Shown here: positions 1 through 7,890 of the stretch, one piece after another
How positions within the stretch are numbered: the first letter of the stretch is position 1
Layout: each line of letters starts with the position of its first letter
From: Micromonospora echinospora
GTDB taxonomy: Bacteria; Actinomycetota; Actinomycetes; Mycobacteriales; Micromonosporaceae
Reading direction: 5' to 3'
NCBI RefSeq assembly: GCF_900091495.1
Contig: NZ_LT607413.1
Span: 248,001-312,000, forward strand
Length of the DNA: 64,000 bases
Notes under the pieces: generated by a model
The model's database searches: none
What the model was told of the DNA's origin: nothing
What the model saw: only the letters and a program-made list of their open reading frames with translations
Position numbers and translations under genes: made by a program

Positions 1-63
1 GGCTTCCCGTTCCGCCGTCTGGACCTGCTCGCCCCGGCTCCCGGACAACGAGTTCTCGCTCAT
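1..63 (-). CDS. N-terminal fragment of an unidentified protein (runs off the left edge)
   Basis: Only about 21 residues are inside the window (MSENSLSGSRGEQ...). The start is supported by a strong Shine-Dalgarno GGAGGTGG read on the minus strand at about 66-73, five bases before the ATG. It lies downstream of, and on the same strand as, the XRE regulator, so it may be in its operon. An open plus-strand frame (2-133) also crosses this stretch but has no visible start. No family can be assigned from so short a piece. Confidence 0.35.
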   Translation of the reverse strand, partial: MSENSLSGSRGEQVQTAEREA

Positions 64-187
64 CCCCACCTCCGCTGGTAGGGGCGCGGCGGTGTACCCG
101 TGGAAGGCCAACACCACCCGCCGCATCCCGTAAGCGGAAAGCTACGATCAGTAGCAAGCCGAAACAGGTAAGGTTCCTACCCCTGAA

Positions 188-1399
188 TCAGAAAACGAGC
201 CCGGCCCTGGCCGCGAGGTCACGCGCGTCATCTCGGGTAGAACGTGGCCCCTCAAGTAGGTCCAAGGTGATCTGACGGGCGTACCCGTTGTAACGGATGG
301 TCTCCGGAGCCGATTCGTACGCCTGCCGCAGCATCGCCACAGCCGATTCCCTGTCGTCCTTGCCGTAATGCGCCCGCGCGACCTCGATGAGATGACGTGC
401 CCGACGCGGCCTTGACGGGATCGCTGCCGCGTCATGTCGACGGGCCTGCCGCACCGCCTCGCCTGGCTTCTGCAACTCCACCGCCACGGTCACTGCATGA
501 GGACCCATGATGACCCGGGAAAACGACGTCTGCGGCTGGTAGAAGCTCTCCGGTAGGCGCTGCGCCACCTGATCCGCACGATCCCAGTACCGCCAGGCCC
601 GCCCCTCCTCACCGGCACGAGCGGCTGTGTACGCGGCCTCGACGTTCAGCGCACCCCACAGCGCCAGCAAATTCGTGCTCCCGTCGACCGCTTGCGTCTC
701 CAATGCCGACAGCACGTCGAGCGTCACCACCATCGCGGTGTCCCAGTCCCCGGCGTCCCGATGCACCTGGCCCAGGAACCACCCCGCACGTGCAATCGCC
801 TCCGGATCACCGGACTCCTGAGCCGCCACCATCGCCCGGTCCGTTACCCGCCAGAGCAACTCGGCAGCGGGCTGGTAGGCGATAAACATCTGCGCCAGCC
901 CGAGCATCTCCGCCCACAAGGCTTGTGCCTGCCGACGTTCGTCACTCTCGTACGCCAACACGGCGCGTTGCCCGTCCCGAAGCAACCCCGGCAACAATCC
1001 GCCCAGCGCCGTACGGTGATCAGCCGCCTGATGACGTGCCCGCCACGCCATCGCAAGCCGCTCCCTCAGACTGGACAACGACTCCGCCGGCGTGTCACCG
1101 GAGAACGCGACATGGTTCACGGCATCCCGGACCGATACCAGTGCCGGATGCTCTGGCCCATTGATTGCAGTAGACCGGTCACCCAGTTCCACGGCCAAGA
1201 CAGAAACATCGATCTTGAGAGCCCGCGCGATCCGATCCAGCATGTGGATACGCGGTGGCAGAATCCGATCGGTCTCCACCGCCTTGACCCACTCGGCGCT
1301 ACGACCCACCAAGCCACCGAGCACCGCCCGAGTCTTCCCGGACCGCTCCCGGTAGACCTTCAACCGCTGCCCGAACGTCAACTCCGGCAAGGAATCCAC
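188..1399 (-). CDS. XRE-family helix-turn-helix regulator with TPR-like C-terminal domain
   Basis: About 403 residues. Residues about 8-65 form a Cro/C1-type HTH (FGQRLKVYRERSGKTRAVLG ... VGRSAEWVKAVE), followed by a long alpha-helical region resembling the TPR-like domains of actinobacterial XRE regulators (AGWFLGQVHRDAGDWDTA and similar helical pairs). The frame stays open upstream, but the GTG at 1399 is preceded by GAGGAGG with six-base spacing, so it is the better start. These regulators are usually cytoplasmic DNA-binding proteins, often next to small DUF397-type partners; no such partner is visible here. The target is unknown. Confidence 0.8.
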   Translation of the reverse strand: MDSLPELTFGQRLKVYRERSGKTRAVLGGLVGRSAEWVKAVETDRILPPRIHMLDRIARALKIDVSVLAVELGDRSTAINGPEHPALVSVRDAVNHVAFSGDTPAESLSSLRERLAMAWRARHQAADHRTALGGLLPGLLRDGQRAVLAYESDERRQAQALWAEMLGLAQMFIAYQPAAELLWRVTDRAMVAAQESGDPEAIARAGWFLGQVHRDAGDWDTAMVVTLDVLSALETQAVDGSTNLLALWGALNVEAAYTAARAGEEGRAWRYWDRADQVAQRLPESFYQPQTSFSRVIMGPHAVTVAVELQKPGEAVRQARRHDAAAIPSRPRRARHLIEVARAHYGKDDRESAVAMLRQAYESAPETIRYNGYARQITLDLLEGPRSTRDDARDLAARAGLVF

Positions 1400-1919
1400 C
1401 CGGAACCTCCTCGCGTAGCGCGGGACGCACCACCGACTGAACGGCCGCAACCACACCCAACGCTACCGATCCGCAGGCCGCCCCATAACCCCTCACACGC
1501 GGGGAGACTCCCTACGTCCTGGCAGACACTCCGACCTCTCGCTTATGAGCTCTGCGCGCTCCTCCGGACGCGTCTGCTCACGCCTCTGACGTCGGGCGCT
1601 CCAGGGCCCTCTGTGGTCGGCTCTCCGCGTCCAGTCCGGTTGCTGTCACCGTTGCTGTCGACAGCACCCAACGGCAGCTTGCCCGAATAGGCGATGGGGA
1701 CCTCCCTCGGACGAAAGAAGGCCCCCATCGCGGGTAGAGGAATCGCCTGCGTCCTCGACCGAACCTCAGTGCCAGTGACCGGCTATGAGGAGAACCAAGT
1801 AGACGATCTTCAGCGAAGCCTCGACAACTCGTCCGATCTCGCTGGTTCTCCGCAGCACCTATGCGTGCGAGGAAAGCTGGGTTGAGTCGCGTTGCTCCGC
1901 ACTGGCTAGATTGGGTCGT
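1400..1919. other. Intergenic region without a convincing gene
   Basis: About 520 bases between the XRE regulator (minus) and the GNAT gene (plus). Open frames on both strands here lack ribosome sites and family resemblance. An imperfect inverted repeat (CGATGGGG near 1692, CCCCATCG near 1723) is the only structure seen and may be a transcription terminator or a decayed gene end. Promoters for both flanking genes must lie here. Confidence 0.5.
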
Positions 1920-2450
1920 ATGCGAACCATCCCCAGCGACCGCCTCCTGCTGCGCCCGTGGCGCGACGAGGACGCCGACTTCCTTCGGGATCTGGAGTCG
2001 CGCTGGGAGGTCGTGCGGTTCCTGGGCGCGCAGCCCACGTTGATGACCAACCGCGAGGATGCCCTCGCTTCGATTGCACGCCGTCGCGCGATCGCCAATC
2101 CGATCAACGGGATCTGGGCCATCACCACAGCGGCGGACGGCCGGCTGGTGGGAAACCTCCTGCTCAAGCCAATTCCCCTCTCGGCTGGGGAGCCGACCGA
2201 CGGACCGACCGATGTCGAGATCGGCTGGCACCTGCATCCGGACGCCTGGGGGCACGGCTACGCCACCGAAGCAGCGGCGGCGGCCCTGGACGACGCGTTC
2301 AGCCGGGGACAGACGAGAGTCATCGCGGTCACGGATCCGGACAACCACGCCTCCCAGGCCGTCTGCCGGCGGCTCGGCATGACCCACCTCGGTCGGACGA
2401 CCAGGTACTACGACACACCGAACGAACTCTTCGAGAAGCTGGCCAACTGA
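1920..2450 (+). CDS. GNAT-family N-acetyltransferase (RimJ/RimL-like)
   Basis: About 176 residues. The N-terminal TDRLLLRPW-like pattern appears as PSDRLLLRPWRDEDADFLRD. The acetyl-CoA-binding strand-loop-helix is seen as VEIGWHLHPDAWGHGYATEA, and the C-terminal NHASQAVCRRLGMTHLGR matches the GNAT N-S-xxx-E/K-LGF motif. Length is normal for the family. ATG at 1920 is chosen over an in-frame TTG nine bases upstream. Expected to transfer acetyl from acetyl-CoA to an amine of a small molecule or protein N-terminus; the substrate cannot be told. It stands alone between non-related genes. Confidence 0.85.
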   Translation: MRTIPSDRLLLRPWRDEDADFLRDLESRWEVVRFLGAQPTLMTNREDALASIARRRAIANPINGIWAITTAADGRLVGNLLLKPIPLSAGEPTDGPTDVEIGWHLHPDAWGHGYATEAAAAALDDAFSRGQTRVIAVTDPDNHASQAVCRRLGMTHLGRTTRYYDTPNELFEKLAN

Positions 2451-2630
2451 TCGGCAAAGACCGCCACGACTGCCCCTGCCGCTCACCAGGAACCCGGCCG
2501 TACCGGTCACCCTCGCCACCGTCCGCCGTCGACGCGGCACGTCCTGGTCGAGCGACGAGGCCCGCCGGTTCCTGAAGTCCGGCGACTTTCTCGACGGTTG
2601 ACGTCGACGACCCACGAGCCCGCACCGGGC

Positions 2631-2972
2631 TCAGTCCTCGGCTGCCTCGGCGTCCGGCAGGTCGAGATAGGCCAGCAGCCGCAGTACCCCGGCGAGGTGT
2701 TGCAGGTCGTGCCAGAGCCACGGCCCGTCGCCCGCCGGACGGCGCAGCAACGCGCGCAGCTCCGCCATGTCGTCACTGCTCTGCCCGACATCGACTCCCG
2801 ACGCCGGGTCCTCCCTCAACTCGAAGGCGGAGCGCAGATCGACGTTCCAGTAGAGGTCGACGTCGAGGCACGACAGATCAAGCTCCGCACCGAACCGCTC
2901 CTGAACCGCGTCCAGCAACAGTGTGCACACCTGACGAAGTTCCTCGACCCTGAGCGTCTCCGCCACGTGCAC
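2631..2972 (-). CDS. Small acidic hypothetical protein
   Basis: About 113 residues from the GTG at 2972. The open frame reaches back to 3038, but that ATG lies inside the terminator hairpin at 3030-3062, so the longer form is unlikely. The protein is acidic, Leu/Asp-rich and without membrane segments (VDLYWNVDLRSAFELRED ... WLWHDLQHLAGVLRLLAYL). I do not recognise a family. It lies downstream of tRNA-Val on the same strand, separated by the terminator, so it needs its own promoter. The start is uncertain. Confidence 0.5.
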   Translation of the reverse strand: MHVAETLRVEELRQVCTLLLDAVQERFGAELDLSCLDVDLYWNVDLRSAFELREDPASGVDVGQSSDDMAELRALLRRPAGDGPWLWHDLQHLAGVLRLLAYLDLPDAEAAED

Positions 2973-3029
2973 CGCATTCCCGGAGGTAGTGACCGCCGCT
3001 GCTGTACTCCATTGCTGTACGAGCAGCAG

Positions 3030-3062
3030 AAAGGCCACTTCCCTCGATGGGAAGTGGCCTTT
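3030..3062 (-). terminator. Perfect 13-bp stem terminator downstream of tRNA-Val
   Basis: AAAGGCCACTTCC, a seven-base loop, then GGAAGTGGCCTTT. It sits directly 3' of the tRNA-Val on its strand. The A/T ends of the stem make it look like an intrinsic terminator. Confidence 0.8.
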
Positions 3063-3070
3063 GACCTGCG

Positions 3071-3142
3071 TGGGCGATACTGGGATCGAACCAGTGACCT
3101 CTTCGGTGTGAACGAAGCGCTCTCCCGCTGAGCTAATCGCCC
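3071..3142 (-). tRNA. tRNA-Val (anticodon CAC)
   Basis: On the minus strand the transcript starts GGGCGATTAGCTCAG and ends with the paired acceptor arm ATCGCCC plus discriminator A. The anticodon stem CTTCG/CGAAG encloses loop TTCACAC, giving CAC, which decodes GUG valine codons. The T-arm GGTTCGATCC is intact. 3'-CCA is not encoded. It is a single gene, unlike the two clusters near 50.6 and 53.5 kb. Confidence 0.95.
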
Positions 3143-3192
3143 TCAGCGCGGATGACTGTACCTGATCGGGTCCGGACTCCGCGAATCCGGGG

Positions 3193-3759
3193 TCAGTTCG
3201 TCGCGAGGTAGTGCAACAGCCGGGCGACGACGTCGATGCCGAGGCCGACCTTGAGGGAGAGCCAGACGACCGCGCAGACGAAGAGCAGGCCGACCGTGCC
3301 GAGGGCCAGGCGCACCGGCCACGAGCGGCTGGTGACCCATCTGGTCCAGCGTTGCACGTGTCGGCGGGTGAACCCGAGCAGCCGCTTGGCCCAGTGGAAC
3401 TCGACCGCCCAGATGCCGAGGCCGGCGATCACCAGCAGCCAGCCGGGGCCGGGCAGCGGGATGAGGACCGCGCCGATGGCGACCACCAGGGCCCCGGCCA
3501 CGGCGATGAAGACCTTGAGCGCGATACGGCCGGTGGGGTTGGCCCGGATCAGCTCCAGGGTCGTCCGCAGCCGCCGCCAGCGGACCCGGCGTTCGGCGAC
3601 CCGCACACCCCCTGTGCCGCCGGCACCGTGCCCGCGCAGCCCGTCACGGCCACGCCCTTCTTCCGGCACCCCGTACCCCCGCTTTCCGGTCTTTCCGGTC
3701 ACCCGACCCGGCAACCGACGCCCGGCCGCAGCCTCCACTGAGGAATGCTCCGCGACCAT
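3193..3759 (-). CDS. TIGR02611 / PGPGW-family membrane protein
   Basis: About 188 residues. The cytoplasmic N-terminus is rich in Gly/Arg. Two hydrophobic segments follow (ALKVFIAVAGALVVAIGAVL, then the PLPGPGWLLVIAGLGIWAVE signature), and a third near the C-terminus (GTVGLLFVCAVVWLSLKV). The PGPGW motif defines the actinobacterial TIGR02611 family of unknown function. ATG at 3759 is preceded by GGGGGTGAG. It is divergent from ssgB across about 270 bases that must hold both promoters. Confidence 0.8.
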   Translation of the reverse strand: MVAEHSSVEAAAGRRLPGRVTGKTGKRGYGVPEEGRGRDGLRGHGAGGTGGVRVAERRVRWRRLRTTLELIRANPTGRIALKVFIAVAGALVVAIGAVLIPLPGPGWLLVIAGLGIWAVEFHWAKRLLGFTRRHVQRWTRWVTSRSWPVRLALGTVGLLFVCAVVWLSLKVGLGIDVVARLLHYLATN

Positions 3760-4030
3760 CTCACCCCCAGTGTCGCCCCGGCCCGTCACTCCTACCGACG
3801 ACTGGACGTTACCGGAGTAAGTCGACGACTGAACCACCCGATGCCGGGCGGGACCAAGTTCTGGGCAGAACCGGATATCGTACAAGAATTCTCACATTCT
3901 AGCGGCGTTTCCGAACCCCTTCCCACCACTGGGTGAAGTCAGCGTATGGCGGAGCGTAGCCATGAGGAGCGCCTGAGTATGGAAAAGCGGAACACGCGCG
4001 TTCCGCAGCGGTGCCGGGGGGAGAACGTCC

Positions 4031-4462
4031 ATGAGTGTCATCCGACCGACGACCGTAGAGGTCGAGACGTCGCTAAGGCTCGTCGCACCTGACGCCACCG
4101 CCTTGCCGGTGCGCGCCAGTCTGCGCTACGACCCTGCTGACCCGTATGCGGTCCATGTCCTGTTCCATGCCGAATCCGCCGGCGGCGAGGCCGTGAGCTG
4201 GTCGTTCGCCCGCGAACTACTGGTCACCGGGCTCGACGAACCGGCCGGCATCGGCGACGTCCGGGTGTGGCCCTGGGCCACCCCACGCGGCGACTTCGTC
4301 GCGCTGGCGCTGTCGTCACCCGACGGCAACGCCCTGTTCGAGGTACCACGCAGTGTGCTGGTGCGCTTCCTGCGCCGCACCTACGTCGTCGTCCCGCGCG
4401 GCCGGGAGGCCGAGCACCTGGACGTCGACACGGCGGTGAACCGGCTGCTCGCCGGTCGCTGA
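4031..4462 (+). CDS. ssgB: SsgB-like sporulation/cell-division protein (SsgA family)
   Basis: 143 residues, normal for the SsgA-like proteins found only in sporulating actinobacteria. The sequence begins MSVIRPTTVEVETSLRLV and contains the conserved VSWSFARELLVTGL and WPWATPRG segments. In Streptomyces SsgB recruits FtsZ to sporulation septa; the same job is inferred here. ATG at 4031 follows a region with GGGGGGAGAA. A bulged GC-rich hairpin terminator (4476-4518) ends the transcript, so the gene is monocistronic. This supports a sporulating, Micromonospora-like host. Confidence 0.9.
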   Translation: MSVIRPTTVEVETSLRLVAPDATALPVRASLRYDPADPYAVHVLFHAESAGGEAVSWSFARELLVTGLDEPAGIGDVRVWPWATPRGDFVALALSSPDGNALFEVPRSVLVRFLRRTYVVVPRGREAEHLDVDTAVNRLLAGR

Positions 4463-4475
4463 CCCGCCACACCAC

Positions 4476-4518
4476 GGCGGGGCCGCGCGGATCTGCCGAG
4501 TCCGCGCGGCGCCCCGCC
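4476..4518. terminator. GC-rich bidirectional terminator between ssgB and the SDR gene
   Basis: Left arm GGCGGGGCCGCGCGGA and right arm TCCGCGCGGCGCCCCGCC pair with a two-base bulge around a nine-base loop. It lies between the convergent stops of ssgB and the SDR gene. No T-tract, as usual for actinobacteria. Confidence 0.65.
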
Positions 4519-4549
4519 ACCGACCACCGGGTACGCCCAGCGTCCCGGC

Positions 4550-4582
4550 CACGTGGTCAGCCGTGTCACGTGGTCAGCCGTG
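4550..4582. repeat. 17-bp tandem duplication at the 3' end of the SDR gene
   Basis: CACGTGGTCAGCCGTG occurs twice in direct tandem (4550 and 4567), separated by one T. The second copy carries the SDR stop codon (TCA on the plus strand at 4574). Confidence 0.8.
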
Positions 4583-5350
4583 CGTCGTGAGGCCGCCGTC
4601 GACCGGGATGACCGCACCGGTCAGGTACGCCCCGGCGCGGGAGGCCAGATAGATCGCGGTGCCGGCCATGTCCTCGGGCCGGCCGATGCGGCCCAGCGGT
4701 ATCTGCTGTTCGATGCCGGCCCGGGTGGCCGGGTCGTCCAGGGCGAACGCCATCATCTTGCTCTCGAACGGGCCGGGCGCGATCGCGTTGACCGTGACGT
4801 GCTCCCCGGCGAGCTGGTGGGCGAGGGTGCGGGTCAGCATGTGCACGGCCGCCTTGGTGGCCGAGTACGCGTACACCTCCATCGTCGGTACCCGGATGCC
4901 GTCCACCGAGCCGATGTTGATCACGCGGGCCGGGTCGTCGGCGCTGGCCGCCGCGCGCAGCGCGGGCAGCAGCGCGGTGGTGAGCCGGAACACCGCCTTG
5001 ACGTTGACCGCCCAGAGCTTGTCGAAGGCGCTCTCCGGGTACGCCTCCAGCGGCGCGCCCCAGGTGGCCCCGGCGTTGTTCACCAGCACGTCGAGCCGGG
5101 GAGCGTGTTCCCGCACGGCAGCGGCGAGGGCCTGGGCCCCGGCGTCGGTGCCCAGGTCGGCCGGGATCGCCACGCACCGGCCCTCGGCGGACAGCTCGGC
5201 CGCGACGCGCTCGCACACCTCCGCGTTGCGGGACGAGACGATCACCTCTGCGCCGGCCCGGACGAAGCCCCGGGCGATCATCAACCCGATGCCCCGGGAG
5301 CCTCCGGTGACCAGGACCGTCTTGCCTTCGACCGAGAACAGATCCGTCAT
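4574..5350 (-). CDS. SDR-family NAD(P)-dependent oxidoreductase
   Basis: About 258 residues, a classical short-chain dehydrogenase. The cofactor motif TGGSRGIG lies near residue 16, NNAG near 90, the catalytic Ser in INIGSVDG, and the YAYSATKAA (YxxxK) pair near 160. The C-terminal TGAVIPVDGG is typical of FabG/RhlG-like enzymes. It reduces or oxidises a carbonyl/alcohol with NAD(P)H; RhlG-like or fatty-acyl reductase roles are possible but not provable. Start at 5350 (MTDLF) has GGGA at suitable spacing; a start at 5356 is also possible. The AraC gene is transcribed divergently. Confidence 0.88.
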   Translation of the reverse strand: MTDLFSVEGKTVLVTGGSRGIGLMIARGFVRAGAEVIVSSRNAEVCERVAAELSAEGRCVAIPADLGTDAGAQALAAAVREHAPRLDVLVNNAGATWGAPLEAYPESAFDKLWAVNVKAVFRLTTALLPALRAAASADDPARVINIGSVDGIRVPTMEVYAYSATKAAVHMLTRTLAHQLAGEHVTVNAIAPGPFESKMMAFALDDPATRAGIEQQIPLGRIGRPEDMAGTAIYLASRAGAYLTGAVIPVDGGLTTHG

Positions 5351-5502
5351 GCCCATCCCATCGCGAGTCGGCGCGCCCGCGCCGGCCGACCGGGCGTTAC
5401 CGAGCGGTAGCCTAGCCGTCCCGACCCCTGTCGGAGGGGCGGCGAGCCCCTACGTCGCCACCGCCGACATGCGGAGGACGACGTGGCGGGCTACCGTCGC
5501 TG

Positions 5503-6384
5503 GTGATGGTCTCTTCCGGTCAGCTCGCCCCGGCCACGGACGCCGCTCCCGCGCCGACCCCGACCGGGATCCAGACCCTCACCCTGGGTGATCTCGGTGC
5601 GGACCCGGCGTGGTGGCGACCGGTGCTGATCGGTTCGGACCACCTGGTTCTGGTCACCGGCGGCCACGGCACCCTCGAGGTCGACTTCCGCCCGTTCCCC
5701 TGCCGACCGGGCACCATGTTCCGGATCCGTCCCGGTCAGGCGCTGCGGCGCACCGACGCGCTGGACGCGGTGATGGTGCGCTGGAGCCCGCACGCCCTGC
5801 ACGGGCTGGACGTCGACCCGGACGCCGTACCGACCCACACCCAGCTCGTCGGCGAGGACGAGGAAGCGGTGATCAACGAGGTCAGCCAGCTCGTGGTGGA
5901 CTGCCGGCGGCACCGGGGCGCGGCCGGCGAGAGCCTGCTGCGACACCAGCTCGCCGTCCTGCTGCTGCGCCTGACGCTGACCACCGCCCCGACCGGTGGG
6001 ACCGAGCCGCGCACCTTCCGGCGGCTCTGCCGGGAGGTCGAGCACCACTACCGGTACACCCGCCGGGTCGAGGACTACGCCGAGCGGCTGGGCTGCTCGG
6101 TGCGTACCCTCACCCGGGCCTGCCTGGCGATGACCGGCCACAGCGCCAAGCAGGTCATCGACGAACGGGTGGCGTTGCAGGCCCGGCGGCTGCTCGCGGC
6201 GACCGACGAGCCGATCGCCCGGATCGGTCGGTACCTCGGTTTCCCCGAGCCGACGAACTTCGGGCGCTTCTTCAGCCGGGAGGTCGGCTTGAGCCCGGGA
6301 GCGTTCCGGGCGACCGGTGGCCGGGTGGCCGTGCCGGCGCGGATCGTCCGCCCCCGGCCACCGCATTGGACCGACCGGGCATGA
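5503..6384 (+). CDS. AraC-family transcriptional regulator
   Basis: 293 residues. The N-terminal half is a cupin-like ligand domain (DHLVLVTGGHGTLEVDF ... GTMFRIRPGQALR). The C-terminal 100 residues carry the two AraC helix-turn-helices: VEDYAERLGCSVRTLTRACL and IARIGRYLGFPEPTNFGRFF. The ligand is unknown. It ends eight bases before the Rrf2-type gene, so the two are probably co-transcribed. The divergent SDR at 4574-5350 is a natural candidate target, inferred only from position. GTG 5503 and ATG 5506 are equivalent starts. Confidence 0.88.
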   Translation: MMVSSGQLAPATDAAPAPTPTGIQTLTLGDLGADPAWWRPVLIGSDHLVLVTGGHGTLEVDFRPFPCRPGTMFRIRPGQALRRTDALDAVMVRWSPHALHGLDVDPDAVPTHTQLVGEDEEAVINEVSQLVVDCRRHRGAAGESLLRHQLAVLLLRLTLTTAPTGGTEPRTFRRLCREVEHHYRYTRRVEDYAERLGCSVRTLTRACLAMTGHSAKQVIDERVALQARRLLAATDEPIARIGRYLGFPEPTNFGRFFSREVGLSPGAFRATGGRVAVPARIVRPRPPHWTDRA

Positions 6385-6391
6385 TGGCATC

Positions 6392-6847
6392 GTGCAAATC
6401 TCGGCCCGCGGCGACTACGCGATCCGGGCGGCGCTGAGTCTGGCCGCCGCGTACCCGTCGCTGCTCTCCACCCAGTCCATCGCCGCGGAGCAGGACATGC
6501 CGCGCAAGTTTCTCGAAGCCGTCCTGGCGGATCTGCGCCGGGCCGGCATCGTCCGGGCCCAGCGTGGGGCCGAGGGCGGCTACACCCTGGCCCAACCGCC
6601 TCGGGAGATCGCCGTCGGGGCGATCCTGCGGGCGGTGGACGGGCCGCTGGCCGGCGTACGGGGGATGCGCCCCGAGGAGACCGAGTACCTCGGCGCGGCG
6701 GAGAACCTTCCCCGCCTCTGGGTGGCCGTCCGGGCCGCGGTCCGGCAGGTCGTCGACGAGGTGAGCCTGGCCGACCTGTCCACCGGCAAGCTGCCGGCGC
6801 ACGTGCGGCGGCTGACCGCCCGGCCGGGGGCCTGGGAGCCGCGCTGA
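6392..6847 (+). CDS. Rrf2-family transcriptional regulator
   Basis: 151 residues from GTG 6392. The Rrf2 winged helix is clear: ISARGDYAIRAALSLAA, QSIAAEQDMPRKFLEAVLAD, GIVRAQRGAEGGYTLAQPP. The three cysteines that bind the Fe-S cluster in IscR/NsrR/RsrR proteins are absent between the wing and the C-terminal helix, so this is a cluster-free, CymR-like type. It follows the AraC gene by seven bases. DNA target unknown. Confidence 0.85.
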   Translation: MQISARGDYAIRAALSLAAAYPSLLSTQSIAAEQDMPRKFLEAVLADLRRAGIVRAQRGAEGGYTLAQPPREIAVGAILRAVDGPLAGVRGMRPEETEYLGAAENLPRLWVAVRAAVRQVVDEVSLADLSTGKLPAHVRRLTARPGAWEPR

Positions 6848-6985
6848 GGAAATCCGGCGACGGGTGACCGCTCCGCCCGACCCGGTCGGTGTTCCACGGT
6901 GGAACGCCCGCGGGTTTCGTGAATCAGCCATCCGGGCATGTTCGACACCGAACACGGACGGCTGGTCATGAAGGGAGGCCCCGAC

Positions 6986-7171
6986 ATGGGCCTGATGTTC
7001 CGCAAGCGGAAGAAGTACGGTCCCCTGGTCCTCAACTTCACCGAGAACGGCTTCTCCTCCTGGACCGTCCGGCTCGGCCGGTGGTCCTGGAACTCCAAGG
7101 CGCGGGCGCACCGGGTCGATTTGCCCGGCCCGCTCTCCTGGAAGCAGGACAAGTCCCGGTCGCGGGCGTAA
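6986..7171 (+). CDS. DUF4236 domain protein
   Basis: 61 residues. Starts MGLMFRKRKKYGPLVLNFTE and continues with the NGFSSWTVRLGRWSWNSK core of DUF4236, usually FR(K/R)... with a GxSxSxG-like turn. The function of the family is unknown. GGGAGG eight bases upstream fixes the start at 6986 rather than the in-frame ATG at 6938. A near-palindrome GTTCCACGGTGGAAC at 6891-6905 lies in the promoter region. A very long perfect hairpin (7194-7240) ends the transcript. Confidence 0.75.
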   Translation: MGLMFRKRKKYGPLVLNFTENGFSSWTVRLGRWSWNSKARAHRVDLPGPLSWKQDKSRSRA

Positions 7172-7193
7172 CGGGCACGACCGGAGGCTCCCG

Positions 7194-7240
7194 ACGTCGA
7201 GCGGGGTGCGTGGTGGTCCACCACGCACCCCGCTCGACGT
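7194..7240 (+). terminator. 47-base perfect inverted repeat, probable terminator of the DUF4236 gene
   Basis: Two 23-base arms are perfectly complementary around a single central T (7217). The stem is nearly all G/C and there is no T-tract. It sits between the DUF4236 stop and the K+ channel start, on the same strand as both. Confidence 0.75.
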
Positions 7241-7314
7241 GTCCGGGTCGTCGGCCGGGCACCGGGTTCCCCGTTCCGGCCGGTGGGCGGCGTCCCGGGG
7301 CCGACAATCACCCC

Positions 7315-7890
7315 ATGACCCGGGAGCGGCGGCCCTACCGGCGCGAACGCCGGCACGCGCTGTGGGCGTCGGCGCTGCTCCTGGTCGCGTACTTCGTCGC
7401 CCCGGTCGAACCGGACGTCAACGGTGTCCGGCTGGCGCTGCGGGCGCTCGGCACCGCCGTGCTGGTGCTGGTGGTCGCCGGGTTGGTCACCGGGCAGGTG
7501 CGCCGGCAGCTCGCCGACGACGGGGAGGCCACCGTCCTCTGGCACCTCGCGGTGGGGCTGGTCGCCGGGGTGCTCACCTTCGCGCTCGCCGACTACGTCA
7601 TCGCGATCAGCGACCCGACGCAGTTCGTCAGCCTGCGGACCCGGATCGACGCGCTCTACTTCTCGCTCGCCACCCTCACCACGATCGGCTACGGCGACGT
7701 GCACGCCCAGGGACAGGTCGCCCGGGCGGTTGTCGGCGGGCAGATGGTCTTCAGCATCGGCGTCGTCGCCACCGGGGTGTCGATCCTGTTCAGGCGTCTG
7801 ACCGAGCGCCCCCCGCCGATCCCGCCACAGAAGACTCCCCCGTCGGCCGCGACTCCGCCGCCCGCCGGGACCCCGCCGCCGGGTGGATGA
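7315..7890 (+). CDS. Two-pore-domain-like potassium channel protein
   Basis: 191 residues with four hydrophobic segments. The third and fourth flank the pore loop YFSLATLTTIGYGDVHAQG, whose TIGYGD is the K+ selectivity filter of the Ion_trans_2 family. It should conduct K+ across the cytoplasmic membrane. There is no RCK/TrkA regulatory domain; instead the C-terminus is a Pro-rich tail (PPPIPPQKTPPS ... PPPAGTPPPGG). The tail-coding region overlaps the opposite-strand gene at 7790-8767 by about 100 bases. Start ATG 7315 is the first after the hairpin. Confidence 0.85.
   Translation: MTRERRPYRRERRHALWASALLLVAYFVAPVEPDVNGVRLALRALGTAVLVLVVAGLVTGQVRRQLADDGEATVLWHLAVGLVAGVLTFALADYVIAISDPTQFVSLRTRIDALYFSLATLTTIGYGDVHAQGQVARAVVGGQMVFSIGVVATGVSILFRRLTERPPPIPPQKTPPSAATPPPAGTPPPGG

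Noticed and set aside
2973..3038. Start of the small acidic protein at 3038
   Set aside because: The codon is inside the tRNA-Val terminator stem, so translation from it is unlikely.
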